Origin: DATDUP01 sp035290345
GTDB lineage: Bacteria; Patescibacteriota; Patescibacteriia; Magasanikbacterales; UBA922
Length of the DNA: 24,467 nucleotides
Assembly: GCA_035290345.1 (NCBI GenBank)
Contig: DATDUP010000034.1
Span: forward strand, 1 to 24,467
Direction: 5' to 3'
This document shows positions 1 through 6,934 of this stretch, in pieces (position 1 is the first letter of the stretch; the number at the start of each line of letters is the position of its first letter). A program made the position numbers and the translations under genes. The notes under the pieces were generated by a model. It did no database searches. It saw only the letters and a program-made list of their open reading frames with translations, and was not told the origin of the DNA.

Positions 1-2
1 AA

Positions 3-722
3 GTACCGGTTGGAGTTTTTTCTTTAGAAATGAGCAAGGAACAACTGGTTGACCGTATGCTTTGTTCAGAAGCGGGCGTAGATCTATGGAAAATGCGTAC
101 TGGCAATCTTTCTGATCGTCCTGATTCCACTGACTTCCAACGTATCGGCCATGCCATGGGCGTTTTGTCCGAAGCTCCGATTTATATTGATGACAGCCCG
201 GGAAACAACGTCATGCAAATTCGAGCTAAGGCCCGACGTTTACAAGCTGAATACGGACTCGGTTTAATTGTTGTTGACTATCTTCAATTGATGGAATCAC
301 ATAACCGCCGATATGCGGATAATCGAGTGCAAGAAGTGGCCGAAATCAGTCGCAACCTCAAAGGTATTGCCCGAGAACTTAATGTGCCAGTATTAGCTCT
401 CTCCCAATTATCCCGTTTAGTGGAACAACGAAAACCAGCCATTCCTAAATTGTCCGACCTCCGGGAATCCGGCTCCATTGAACAAGACGCTGATGTGGTT
501 ATGTTCATTTATCGTAAGGCAGCTGATCGTAGTTATCGTCTGGAAGATGTGCCACCAGATGAGCGCCACTTAGCAGAAATCCATGTAGCCAAACACCGTA
601 ACGGCCCCACCGGTATGGTCAAACTATATTTTGACGAACCGCGCGCCAGTTTCCGCAATCTAGAAAATGATTTCATTGACAAAAAAACCCCGTCACCAAC
701 TACGGAAATGCCAAACTTTTAA
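3..722 (+). CDS. dnaB: Replicative DNA helicase DnaB, C-terminal part (5' truncated by window edge)
   Basis: The reading frame is open from base 3 and enters with VPVGVFSLEMS, the conserved motif that follows the Walker A region of DnaB, so the start and the N-terminal and linker domains lie outside the window. The visible 239 residues are the RecA-like motor domain. They include the Walker B stretch LIVVDYLQLM, the LSQLSR motif, the SGSIEQDADVV segment and KHRNGPTG near the end. DnaB is the hexameric ring helicase that unwinds DNA at the replication fork. No intein interrupts the visible part. The gene is followed after 7 nt by a HIT-like gene and then ybaB and recR on the same strand, so these are probably cotranscribed. 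The family call is secure. Confidence 0.97.
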   Translation, partial: VPVGVFSLEMSKEQLVDRMLCSEAGVDLWKMRTGNLSDRPDSTDFQRIGHAMGVLSEAPIYIDDSPGNNVMQIRAKARRLQAEYGLGLIVVDYLQLMESHNRRYADNRVQEVAEISRNLKGIARELNVPVLALSQLSRLVEQRKPAIPKLSDLRESGSIEQDADVVMFIYRKAADRSYRLEDVPPDERHLAEIHVAKHRNGPTGMVKLYFDEPRASFRNLENDFIDKKTPSPTTEMPNF

Positions 723-729
723 TCCCACA

Positions 730-1229
730 ATGATGGCTCTTATTTTTGAAACACCCAATTTTCTGGTTGAAGCCGTAGACAGACCTCACATAGACAGGCT
801 CGATGGCGGCCATATTAAAATAACGCCTAAAACAAGGTACCGAGACCGATTAGAACTCCCCCCCCGTTGGCCATTGAACTTATGCGCCTCAGTCTGGTGG
901 TTGGCCAGGCCATGACTGTAGCTTTGCCAAAACAAGGCATCAATATCGGCCGGATTAATTATCAAGATAATGGCAATTGGAGTGTATTCAAACCAGAGGG
1001 CCCTTACCTGCACTTGCATCTATACGGTCGAGCTCGCAACGCCCAACAACAAAAATTCGGTCAAGCTCTATATCTGCCACATCGGGAAGAACAACCTAAA
1101 TTCTACGAATCTCTCCAGCCTCTAAACCAAAAGGATTGCCAAGCCATTACCCAAGAAATTTTAACCCTCATGTCCCAAGAAAAATTTTCTAATAAAAACT
1201 GGGGTCTGAATAAACAAGATAATAACTAA
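730..1229 (+). pseudogene. HIT-like family protein, interrupted by a frameshift at a C8 run
   Basis: Two overlapping frames together encode one protein. The first, from ATG 730 (or 733), gives MALIFETPNFLVEAVDRPH and runs to RDRLELPP. The second continues with LAIELMRLSLVVG and ends at 1229. The break is at a run of eight C (858-865). One extra C would join the frames as ...LELPPPLAIELM, which keeps the spacing I expect for this family. The second part holds NYQDNGNWSVF and GPYLHLHLYGRA, resembling the HxHx motif of HIT-superfamily nucleotide hydrolases or transferases, but with Tyr at the third His. The substrate cannot be assigned. Both parts look intact, so a sequencing error, a recent mutation or slippage rescue are all possible. 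The gene lies between dnaB and ybaB with only 7 and 4 nt of spacing. Confidence 0.62.
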
Positions 1230-1233
1230 ACAT

Positions 1234-1536
1234 ATGTTCAACAAACTCAAACAATTCAAAGATTTACGCAGTCAAGCGAAAACTCTGCAATCGCAATTAG
1301 CTGAAGAAAGCACCACTGTAGATAGTACCGGAGGAAAAATTTCCTTGACTATGGATGGTAATCTAAAAATCCGCCACTTAGAAATTGCCGAAGAATTACT
1401 TTCCCCCACTCAAAAAGAGCGTCTGACTTCCGGCCTGATTTCGGCGCACGAGGAAGCCTTAAAAAAAATGCAAAGAATCATGGCCACCAAAATCAAAGAT
1501 ATGGGCGGTCTGCCTAATATTCCCGGAATAAATTAA
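1234..1536 (+). CDS. ybaB: YbaB/EbfC family nucleoid-associated protein
   Basis: The 100-residue product has the size and layout of YbaB/EbfC: an N-terminal charged helix (MFNKLKQFKDLRSQAKTLQ), a central beta segment (GGKISLTMDGNLKIRHLEI), and a C-terminal helix with ISAHEEALKKMQ, ending in a Gly/Pro-rich tail. Members form dimers that bind DNA and affect nucleoid structure or gene expression. The gene sits 2 nt before recR, matching the common dnaX-ybaB-recR order, although here dnaX is about 0.75 kb beyond recR. There is no SD before ATG 1234 (the upstream bases are ataactaaacat), as for most core genes here. Confidence 0.93.
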   Translation: MFNKLKQFKDLRSQAKTLQSQLAEESTTVDSTGGKISLTMDGNLKIRHLEIAEELLSPTQKERLTSGLISAHEEALKKMQRIMATKIKDMGGLPNIPGIN

Positions 1537-1538
1537 CC

Positions 1539-2144
1539 ATGTATCCCCGGCCCATCCGACAATTGATTGAAGCCTTTTCCCTTCTGCCGTCGGTTGGAGA
1601 ACGAACAGCCGAACGTTTTGTTTTTTTTCTTTTAAAAAGCGGAAAAAAAGAGGTAGCTGAACTTAGTTCGGCCCTTAACCAATTGGTAAAAGAGATAAAA
1701 AGCTGTGAAACTTGCTGGGATTTTTCCCTCTCTTCTCCCTGTCCGCTTTGTGCCGACTCTCGTCGCGACCGTTCTTTACTTTGCGTTGTCGCCACTCCGC
1801 CCGATGTCCAGGCCCTAGAAAAAACCGGGCAATACAAAGGTCTGTACCATGTTCTGCGTGGTACCCTGTCTCCTGAAAATCAAGAATCACTCAATGAATT
1901 AAAAATCAAGGAATTGATCCACCGCGCCCGCCAACCTGAATTGCGAGAAGTCATTCTTGCTTTGAATCCAGATTTGGCCGGAGAGACTACAATGATGTAT
2001 TTACAAAACCAATTGAACAGCGCCAACCACCAACTGCGAATCACCCGTCTGGCCCGCGGCCTTCCCATGGGTTCAGATTTGCAATACGCCGATGAAATTA
2101 CTTTGGAAAGTGCTTTAAAAAATCGTCTACCTACTGGCCCCTGA
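1539..2144 (+). CDS. recR: Recombination mediator protein RecR
   Basis: The product has 201 residues, the normal RecR length. The N-terminus has the helix-hairpin-helix region (LIEAFSLLPSVGERTAERFVFFLL). A four-Cys zinc finger follows (CETCWDFSLSSPCPLC). The Toprim domain covers roughly residues 80-175, including LLCVVATPPDVQALEKTG, YHVLRGTLSP and LALNPDLAGETTMMYL. The C-terminus has the conserved ITRLARGLPMGSDLQYADEITL. RecR acts with RecO (and RecF) to load RecA on SSB-coated DNA. It directly follows ybaB and is probably cotranscribed with it. The next gene has its own promoter just past the stop codon. Confidence 0.97.
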   Translation: MYPRPIRQLIEAFSLLPSVGERTAERFVFFLLKSGKKEVAELSSALNQLVKEIKSCETCWDFSLSSPCPLCADSRRDRSLLCVVATPPDVQALEKTGQYKGLYHVLRGTLSPENQESLNELKIKELIHRARQPELREVILALNPDLAGETTMMYLQNQLNSANHQLRITRLARGLPMGSDLQYADEITLESALKNRLPTGP

Positions 2145-2145
2145 C

Positions 2146-2174
2146 TTGACTTTTCCTCCTAAAAAGGGCATACT
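2146..2174 (+). promoter_or_regulatory. Sigma70-type promoter for the 2205-2420 gene
   Basis: TTGACT (2146-2151) is separated by exactly 17 nt from CATACT (2169-2174). The predicted start near 2181 would give a leader of about 24 nt carrying the SD. The -35 and following bases (TTGACTTTTCC) closely resemble those of the 7927 gene (TTGACTTTTTCC). Confidence 0.6.
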
Positions 2175-2191
2175 CGCTTCGCACTTTCTAC

Positions 2192-2197
2192 AGGAGG
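2192..2197 (+). promoter_or_regulatory. Strong Shine-Dalgarno site (AGGAGG)
   Basis: A perfect AGGAGG lies 7 nt before ATG 2205. This is unusual here because neighbouring core genes (ybaB, recR, dnaX) show no SD. It fixes the start of the small gene. Confidence 0.75.
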
Positions 2198-2204
2198 AAT
2201 CCAA

Positions 2205-2420
2205 ATGGATAGAGCAACAGTAGAGATGCTGATGGAGATCAGCGGCCCGTTGTTTGTCTGTGCCTTGGCGTGCCTGATTTTCTTCGTCTTTTTTACCTAC
2301 TGCCTCCGGCGGTCTCGCCAATACGAAGACCTCCCCAAGTTCACCTACCTCTGGACCGTGACCACGGTCTGCCTGGGCTGTGACCATCTGTTCCTCTATC
2401 TCGCCAGTCTCCCCTCTTAG
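2205..2420 (+). CDS. Small membrane protein of unknown function (SD-led orphan)
   Basis: I do not recognise this 71-residue protein. It has a hydrophobic segment at about residues 14-33 (PLFVCALACLIFFVFFTYCL), a basic loop (RRSRQ), and a second weaker hydrophobic segment at the C-terminus (TVTTVCLGCDHLFLYLASL). This suggests a two-pass inner-membrane peptide with several Cys. Reality is supported by a canonical promoter, a perfect SD at the right distance and a hairpin terminator just downstream, forming a self-contained unit. Its codons are richer in G and C at third positions than recR or dnaX. Together with the genes at 6935, 7927 and 18898 it belongs to a group of GC-rich SD-led orphans in this window. 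Confidence 0.65.
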   Translation: MDRATVEMLMEISGPLFVCALACLIFFVFFTYCLRRSRQYEDLPKFTYLWTVTTVCLGCDHLFLYLASLPS

Positions 2421-2456
2421 CCTGACAATCTTCAATCCGTCGGGCTCCAAGCAAAA

Positions 2457-2487
2457 ACCACCATTTCTGGTGGTCTTTGTTTTTTTC
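2457..2487 (+). terminator. Intrinsic terminator, probably bidirectional
   Basis: ACCACCA (2457-2463) pairs with TGGTGGT (2468-2474) around a TTTC loop, followed by ctttgttttttt. The opposite strand has a shorter T-run after the stem, so it may also end the convergent SWIB transcript. Confidence 0.85.
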
Positions 2488-2497
2488 TCAGTACTGG

Positions 2498-2755
2498 TTA
2501 GCTCAGGTGAGCAGAAACCAATTTAGTCATTTCAAACATATCTACCTTGCCCTTGCCGCCAAAAACGACTTTGAGCTTCTCATCGGCATTAATCATTCTT
2601 TTGTTGGTCGCATCTTGTAAACCATTGGCCTTAATATACTCCCAGAGTTTTTTTACTACCTGGGCGCGTGGCAAAGGGCCTTTTCCCACGACAGCTTCCA
2701 GCTCAGCACTCAAAGTCATTGGCTTGAGCAGGGCGGGGTTCGCTTTTCTTGGCAT
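2498..2755 (-). CDS. SWIB/MDM2-domain protein
   Basis: The protein has 85 residues from the MPRKANPALLKP start (an in-frame ATG nine bases upstream at 2764 is possible). Almost the whole length is a SWIB domain: PLPRAQVVKKLWEYIKANGLQD, NKRMINADEKLKVVFGG, and VDMFEMTKLVSAHL. SWIB/MDM2 folds are best known from eukaryotic SWI/SNF subunits and MDM2. Stand-alone copies occur in Chlamydiae and in CPR bacteria, where they are thought to be DNA- or chromatin-associated, but the role is unproven. The basic N-terminus suits DNA binding. The gene is convergent with 2205-2420 and divergent from dnaX. Its promoter overlaps a perfect DnaA-box sequence. Confidence 0.88.
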   Translation of the reverse strand: MPRKANPALLKPMTLSAELEAVVGKGPLPRAQVVKKLWEYIKANGLQDATNKRMINADEKLKVVFGGKGKVDMFEMTKLVSAHLS

Positions 2756-2796
2756 AATGTCCATGATTAAAAGTTAGCTTATGAACCTTAATTAAG

Positions 2797-2805
2797 TTAT
2801 CCACA
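2797..2805 (+). promoter_or_regulatory. Perfect DnaA-box 9-mer (TTATCCACA)
   Basis: TTATCCACA matches the strict DnaA box. It lies between the divergent SWIB and dnaX genes, directly next to the -10 element of the SWIB promoter. A weaker match, CTATCCACC, is at about 2837-2845. One perfect hit in 24 kb has an expected count of about 0.2 by chance, so this is only suggestive. Confidence 0.35.
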
Positions 2806-2833
2806 TTATAGCATATAATCTCAGCCAGGGCAA
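2805..2833 (-). promoter_or_regulatory. Promoter of the SWIB gene
   Basis: Read on the minus strand, TTGCCC (2828-2833) is 17 nt from TATAAT (2805-2810). The -10 is preceded by TGC, giving an extended -10. The leader to ATG 2755 is about 40 nt, without an SD. Confidence 0.65.
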
Positions 2834-2872
2834 CTCTATCCACCATTCGGACGGAAAATGCCCAATTTTTCA

Positions 2873-2902
2873 TTGGCCAAACTAAATCACCTAGTGTATA
2901 AT
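2873..2902 (+). promoter_or_regulatory. dnaX: Promoter of dnaX, overlapping the upstream ATG
   Basis: TTGGCC (2873-2878), an 18-nt spacer, then a perfect TATAAT (2897-2902). The -10 includes the first bases of ATG 2901, so that codon is unlikely to be transcribed as a start. Initiation near 2909 would leave only a few bases before ATG 2916. Confidence 0.55.
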
Positions 2903-2915
2903 GACTGCGTCTTAT

Positions 2916-4517
2916 ATGGCTCTATATCATAAACATCGTCCTCAAACTTTTGGCCAAGTAATTGGTCAAGAACATATTACTCAGACCTTGGTAAACCAGG
3001 TCCTAGGAGACAAGGTTGCCCACGCCTATCTGTTCTCTGGCCCCCGAGGAGTGGGTAAGACAACTTTGGCCCGTATTTTGGCCAAATCTTTGAATTGCCC
3101 TAACCGGAAAACCAAAGAATCTGAACCTTGCAATCACTGTTCTTCTTGCCAAGAAATCGCCGCTTCTCGCTCTATTGATGTGATTGAAATCGATGCTGCC
3201 AGTCATACTGGCGTAGACAATGTCCGAGAAAACATCATTGAAAATTCGCAATTCAAGCCCACAACCTCTAAATACAAGGTTTTCATCATTGACGAAGTGC
3301 ACATGCTATCAACCAGCGCCTTCAACGCCCTGTTGAAAACTTTGGAAGAACCTCCGACCCATGTTATTTTCATTCTCGCCACTACCGAGGCGCATAAACT
3401 TCTCCCGACAATTGTTTCCCGTTGCCAGCGTTTTCAATTCCAACGTGTCCCTTACGCCATCTTGAAAAAGCATTTGGAAGCAGTGGCCAAAGTCGAAGGC
3501 GTGAAGATTGATAAGAAAGTTTTAGAACGGATCATTGGCAAAAGCGAGGGTTGTGTTCGCGATGCAATCAGTCTTTTAGATCAAATCTTTGCCGCCGGTG
3601 AAAAAGAAATCACTTTAGAAAAAGCGGCCTTTCTCTTGCCCACGACTGACGCTGAAACCACCTTGAAATTCCTCACGGCTTTTGTGGAGCGCCAACCACT
3701 GGCAGCTATCCAGACTATCAACCAGCTGGTGGCCGACGGAGTCAACCTTTCTCAGTTCATGATAGAAATAATCGAACTGCTACGAACCTTGTTAGTGGAA
3801 TCAATTTCTGGAGAAACAGAGCTGGTCGCTCCTGACTTGAGTGAAGAAGCCCGCGGACAGGTCCGTCAACTAAGCAAAAAAATTAGCCAGTCTGAAATTG
3901 TTAAGCTCACTGATTTACTATTGCGTCGGAGCGGAGAGATCAAAAAATCTCCTCTCCCTCAATTACCCTTAGAAATGGCCGCCGTAGAATGGGCTGGAAA
4001 CTCAATTTCTCCTGAACCCGAACAAAGTAACCACGAAGACAACAATCCACCCAATCTCCCATGGGCCGAAGAAAAAAAAACAAAGAAAGAAGATAAAAAG
4101 GAAGAAATTACTTTAGAAATCGAAACCACTAAGACCAAATTTACTGACAAGGTGAGACAATTGGTGAGCAAACGACAAATCACTGAAGAAGAGGGACAAG
4201 AAAAGTGGCCTAGTTTTCTGGATTTAGTAGAAAAAAATTTCCCCTCTCTTTCTTTCATCCTAAGAATGGCGGAAATCAAAGAGATCAAAGACAATGTCAT
4301 CACCGTCAGTGTCGGATTCAGTTTTCATCGGGACAAACTGATGGAAAAAAACTGTCAAAAAAATCTCAATAATCTACTTCAGCAGATATTTTCCGAAAAT
4401 GTCTTGGTAACCGCAATTGTGGAAAGCAAGGAAAAAGAGACGGACACCGGCCGACCAGTAGAAACTGACGAATTACAAAAAATAGTCTCCCACTTAGGCG
4501 GTGGAATTACTAGTTAA
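2916..4517 (+). CDS. dnaX: DNA polymerase III subunit gamma/tau
   Basis: From ATG 2916 the protein has 533 residues and begins MALYHKHRPQTFGQVIGQEHI, the usual DnaX N-terminus. ATG 2901 would add five residues but lies inside the -10. The ATPase region has Walker A GPRGVGKTTLARI, a four-Cys zinc module (CPNRK..CNHCSSC), Walker B IIDEVHMLS and the sensor region LATTEAHKLLPTIVSRCQRF. Domain III follows to about residue 365, then a charged linker rich in Lys and Glu, then a C-terminal domain likely to contact the polymerase or helicase. Tau/gamma is the clamp-loader motor. A run of nine A (4072-4080) at the end of domain III could make a short gamma form by slippage. The C39-like peptidase gene follows after 5 nt. 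Confidence 0.96.
   Translation: MALYHKHRPQTFGQVIGQEHITQTLVNQVLGDKVAHAYLFSGPRGVGKTTLARILAKSLNCPNRKTKESEPCNHCSSCQEIAASRSIDVIEIDAASHTGVDNVRENIIENSQFKPTTSKYKVFIIDEVHMLSTSAFNALLKTLEEPPTHVIFILATTEAHKLLPTIVSRCQRFQFQRVPYAILKKHLEAVAKVEGVKIDKKVLERIIGKSEGCVRDAISLLDQIFAAGEKEITLEKAAFLLPTTDAETTLKFLTAFVERQPLAAIQTINQLVADGVNLSQFMIEIIELLRTLLVESISGETELVAPDLSEEARGQVRQLSKKISQSEIVKLTDLLLRRSGEIKKSPLPQLPLEMAAVEWAGNSISPEPEQSNHEDNNPPNLPWAEEKKTKKEDKKEEITLEIETTKTKFTDKVRQLVSKRQITEEEGQEKWPSFLDLVEKNFPSLSFILRMAEIKEIKDNVITVSVGFSFHRDKLMEKNCQKNLNNLLQQIFSENVLVTAIVESKEKETDTGRPVETDELQKIVSHLGGGITS
4072..4096 (+). other. dnaX: Candidate programmed slippage site (A9) in dnaX
   Basis: Nine A at 4072-4080 lie in the linker after domain III. 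Slippage into the -1 frame reads five or six codons and meets TAA at 4094-4096, giving a product of roughly 395 residues. The other shifted frame also stops within about 35 nt. E. coli makes gamma by ribosomal frameshifting on an A-rich site, and Thermus thermophilus by slippage at an A9 run in the same gene. Function here is inferred. Confidence 0.5.
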
Positions 4518-4522
4518 ACCGG

Positions 4523-5515
4523 ATGCGATCCATTATTTTTTTTATTATCTTAATCTGCCTCTTCTGCCCCCTGGAAAGTAGAGCGCAAAAAATACCTGTG
4601 CCCTACACTCCCCAGGCGCCTTATGGTTATTGGCAACAGCCCTGGAAGGACGCCTGCGAAGAAGCCTCCATTGCCATGGTTGAAGCTTTCTATCTCCCCC
4701 TCCCAACCGCTTCACTATCTGGCCGTCTGGAACGTACCTTGGCTAAAAAACGAATCCAGTATATCCTGGACATCAAAAATCAATTCTACGGCCCAAGCTT
4801 AGATGAAAATGCGACTCTCATGGCTGATTTAATAAACAAATACCTGGCTTTTGAAGCTACGATCGTGGATAATCCCAGTCAAGAACAAATAAAAAACGAA
4901 CTTGATCACAATCGTCCGGTAATTGTGCCTTTGTCTGGTCCGGATTTAAAAAACCCGTACTTTCGTTATCCTCCTCCCCGCTACCACGTCCTTGTCATTA
5001 CTGGCTATGACGAGGAAAAAACTGAGTATATCACCAATGAACCAGGTCTAAATTCCGGCCTTGACTTTCGCTATCATTATGATAGAATCAGTTCGGCTCT
5101 TCATGATTATGTACCAACCGGTGACATAAAAAATGGACTGCCCCGGGCGATTTTTACTTCGGCTCAGATTATTTCTTCCGCTGACACTGACGGGGACAAT
5201 GACGGCCTGACTAAAGCGGAAGAAATAAGTTATCAAACTAGTCTACTTGACACTGACACCGATGATGACAACTTTCTGGACGGCCAAGAAGTAGCCGATG
5301 GCTATGATCCACTCACTAATGAGACTCAAATTAAGGATCAGGATCTTGTCAAGTTAAAAGATGAAGCCCGGGTCTACCTAATAGAAAAAAACGTAATTCG
5401 CCATATTTTGAATGAAGAAGTATTCAACCGCCATAATTTCTCTTGGTCCAGTATCAAGACAGTTGGCCCCAGTTATTTCTCTCGGTTGAAAATCGGTCTT
5501 TCCTTAATTGAATAA
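4523..5515 (+). CDS. Secreted C39-like cysteine peptidase with Ca-binding (TSP3-like) repeats
   Basis: The product has 330 residues. Residues 1-21 look like a signal peptide (MRSIIFFIILICLFCPLESRA). The next part resembles the C39_2 papain-like family: PYTPQAPYGYWQQPWKDACEEA places a candidate catalytic Cys at 45, and RYHVLVITGYD gives a His near 155. Two Asp-rich calcium-type repeats follow at about 215-265 (DTDGDNDGLTKAEE and DTDTDDDNFLDGQE), as in thrombospondin type 3 or dockerin-like repeats. The C-terminal part, about 270-330, is helical and unrecognised. C39_2 proteins are extracytoplasmic, but the substrate is unknown and peptidase activity is not certain. It is placed after dnaX with a 5-nt gap and just before tRNA-Gln, so it is probably cotranscribed with both. 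Confidence 0.82.
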   Translation: MRSIIFFIILICLFCPLESRAQKIPVPYTPQAPYGYWQQPWKDACEEASIAMVEAFYLPLPTASLSGRLERTLAKKRIQYILDIKNQFYGPSLDENATLMADLINKYLAFEATIVDNPSQEQIKNELDHNRPVIVPLSGPDLKNPYFRYPPPRYHVLVITGYDEEKTEYITNEPGLNSGLDFRYHYDRISSALHDYVPTGDIKNGLPRAIFTSAQIISSADTDGDNDGLTKAEEISYQTSLLDTDTDDDNFLDGQEVADGYDPLTNETQIKDQDLVKLKDEARVYLIEKNVIRHILNEEVFNRHNFSWSSIKTVGPSYFSRLKIGLSLIE

Positions 5516-5518
5516 TAT

Positions 5519-5592
5519 TCGGAGATCGTCTAAAGGTAGGACGGCAGGTTCTGGCCCTGCTGATCTTGGTTCGATTCCAAGTCTCCGAGCCA
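5519..5592 (+). tRNA. tRNA-Gln (anticodon CTG), CCA encoded
   Basis: The acceptor stem TCGGAGA pairs with TCTCCGA. The anticodon stem GCAGG/CCTGC encloses the loop TTCTGGC with anticodon CTG. The T-arm has GGTTCGATTCC, and discriminator G is followed by a genomic CCA (5590-5592). It begins 3 nt after the stop codon of the C39-like gene. Confidence 0.95.
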
Positions 5593-5603
5593 AATTGCCA
5601 TGT

Positions 5604-5777
5604 ATGAAAAAAAGTAGAATATTTTTTTCCATTCTCGCCATCTTGTTCGGCGTATTTCTTTTTGTATACGGCGGATATGATGACAGTCCCGGAGCACAAA
5701 TGCTGGGATTACTAATAACTATCATCGGCATTGTTGGTTTGGTAAAAAGAAAGAAGAAATCAGCCGGACCACTCTAA
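5604..5777 (+). CDS. Small two-pass membrane protein, unknown function
   Basis: From ATG 5604 this 57-residue protein has a basic start (MKKSRIFF), a first membrane segment at about 6-23 (ILAILFGVFLFVYGG), a short loop (YDDSPGAQM), a second segment (LGLLITIIGIVGLV) and a basic tail (KRKKKSAGPL). By the positive-inside rule both ends are cytoplasmic. I do not recognise a family. It starts 11 nt after the tRNA CCA. The longer version of this frame beginning at 5508 would run through the tRNA and is not believable. It may share a transcript with the tRNA and rlmN. Confidence 0.6.
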   Translation: MKKSRIFFSILAILFGVFLFVYGGYDDSPGAQMLGLLITIIGIVGLVKRKKKSAGPL

Positions 5778-5819
5778 GACTCTGAGACTGTCTCGCCCGT
5801 TAGTTAACCCAATCAGGTT

Positions 5820-6818
5820 ATGGATCTCGACCACATTAAACTAGCTTTACAAGGAGAGCCGAAATTCCGTTTTGCCCAGGCTTGGCAGGCTATTTTTCAA
5901 GATTTAATCCATAGCTGGCAGGATAACACCACCCTACCCAAAGCCTTGAGAGAAAAACTGGAAAAAGAAGCACCGTTAGAAATTCAAGCGGAAATCTTTG
6001 GTTCTCAAAAAAGTCCAACCGTTAAGGCGGTTCTTACCTTAATAGACAAAAATAAAATTGAAACCGTATTATTGCGCCATCAAGACGGTCGTCAGACAGT
6101 CTGTCTTTCCTCTCAAGTCGGCTGTCCCCTGAACTGTGCTTTTTGCGCTACTGGAAAAATGGGTTTCAAACGCAATTTAACTGTTTCTGAAATCATTTCC
6201 CAACTTTTATTCTTCGCCCGGTATCTGAAACAAAAGGGACCAGAGGAAAAAATAAATAACGTGGTTTTCATGGGTATGGGCGAACCATTTCTAAACTATG
6301 ACAATGTCCTTGCCGCGATTAAAATCATCAATGATCCAACCAGCTTTAACATCGGCGCTCGCCATATCTCCATTTCCACCAGCGGTATTGTCGAAGGTAT
6401 AAAAAAATTCACCAAAGAAGACCTCCAACTCAACCTCGCCATTTCCTTGCACGCTCCTAATGATAAATTACGCAATCAATTGATGCCAATCAATATTCGT
6501 TATCCCTTAAAAGAAGTCCTGGTCGCGGTAGAAAAATATGTGGAAAAAAAATCCCGCCAGGTCATGTTTGAATATCTCTTGCTAGACCAAATAAATGACA
6601 GCGAAAAAGAAGCAAAAGAACTGGCTGACCTACTCTCCCACCCCCTTTATCTAGTTAACCTCCTGACTTATAACCCCACTGGTTCCTTTCTTCCTTCCCC
6701 GCCGGCCAGGGTCAGAAAATTCAAAAACATCCTGCTTCGGGCTGGCCTCAATGTCACCCAACGCCACAGTTTTGGCTCTGATATCAAAGCCGCCTGCGGA
6801 CAGTTGGCTGGAAAATAA
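5820..6818 (+). CDS. rlmN: 23S rRNA (adenine2503-C2)-methyltransferase / tRNA methyltransferase RlmN
   Basis: The 332-residue protein has the RlmN/Cfr radical-SAM signature CPLNCAFCATG (CX3CX2C) at about residues 101-108, preceded by VCLSSQVGC. Other conserved stretches are NVVFMGMGEPFLNYDNV, ISISTSGIV, NLAISLHAPND and VMFEYLLLDQINDS. The C-terminus has SFGSDIKAACGQL with the Cys that carries the methyl intermediate in characterised members. RlmN methylates A2503 of 23S rRNA and A37 of some tRNAs. I prefer RlmN to Cfr because this is a single housekeeping-type copy in a core context. A bidirectional terminator follows. Confidence 0.96.
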   Translation: MDLDHIKLALQGEPKFRFAQAWQAIFQDLIHSWQDNTTLPKALREKLEKEAPLEIQAEIFGSQKSPTVKAVLTLIDKNKIETVLLRHQDGRQTVCLSSQVGCPLNCAFCATGKMGFKRNLTVSEIISQLLFFARYLKQKGPEEKINNVVFMGMGEPFLNYDNVLAAIKIINDPTSFNIGARHISISTSGIVEGIKKFTKEDLQLNLAISLHAPNDKLRNQLMPINIRYPLKEVLVAVEKYVEKKSRQVMFEYLLLDQINDSEKEAKELADLLSHPLYLVNLLTYNPTGSFLPSPPARVRKFKNILLRAGLNVTQRHSFGSDIKAACGQLAGK

Positions 6819-6829
6819 AATTCACAACA

Positions 6830-6858
6830 AAAAAACACCTTTTCCAAAGTGTTTTTTT
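6830..6858 (+). terminator. rlmN: Intrinsic terminator after rlmN, bidirectional
   Basis: AACAC-C-TTT (6834-6842) pairs with AAA-GTGTT (6846-6853). A T7 run (6852-6858) follows on the plus strand. An A-run before the stem gives a T-run on the minus strand, so it can also end the 6935-7621 transcript. Confidence 0.85.
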
Positions 6859-6934
6859 GCTTTCCCCGATCAGAGAACCTGATCAGGGATTTAGGAAGAG
6901 AACCTCCCAGAAAGGTACGGCGGGAAGGAACGAA

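Noticed and set aside
5504..5731. Minus-strand open frame antisense to tRNA-Gln and the 57-residue gene
   Set aside because: The frame reads the tRNA complement and gives the familiar false peptide of tRNA antisense frames; there is no promoter or SD.
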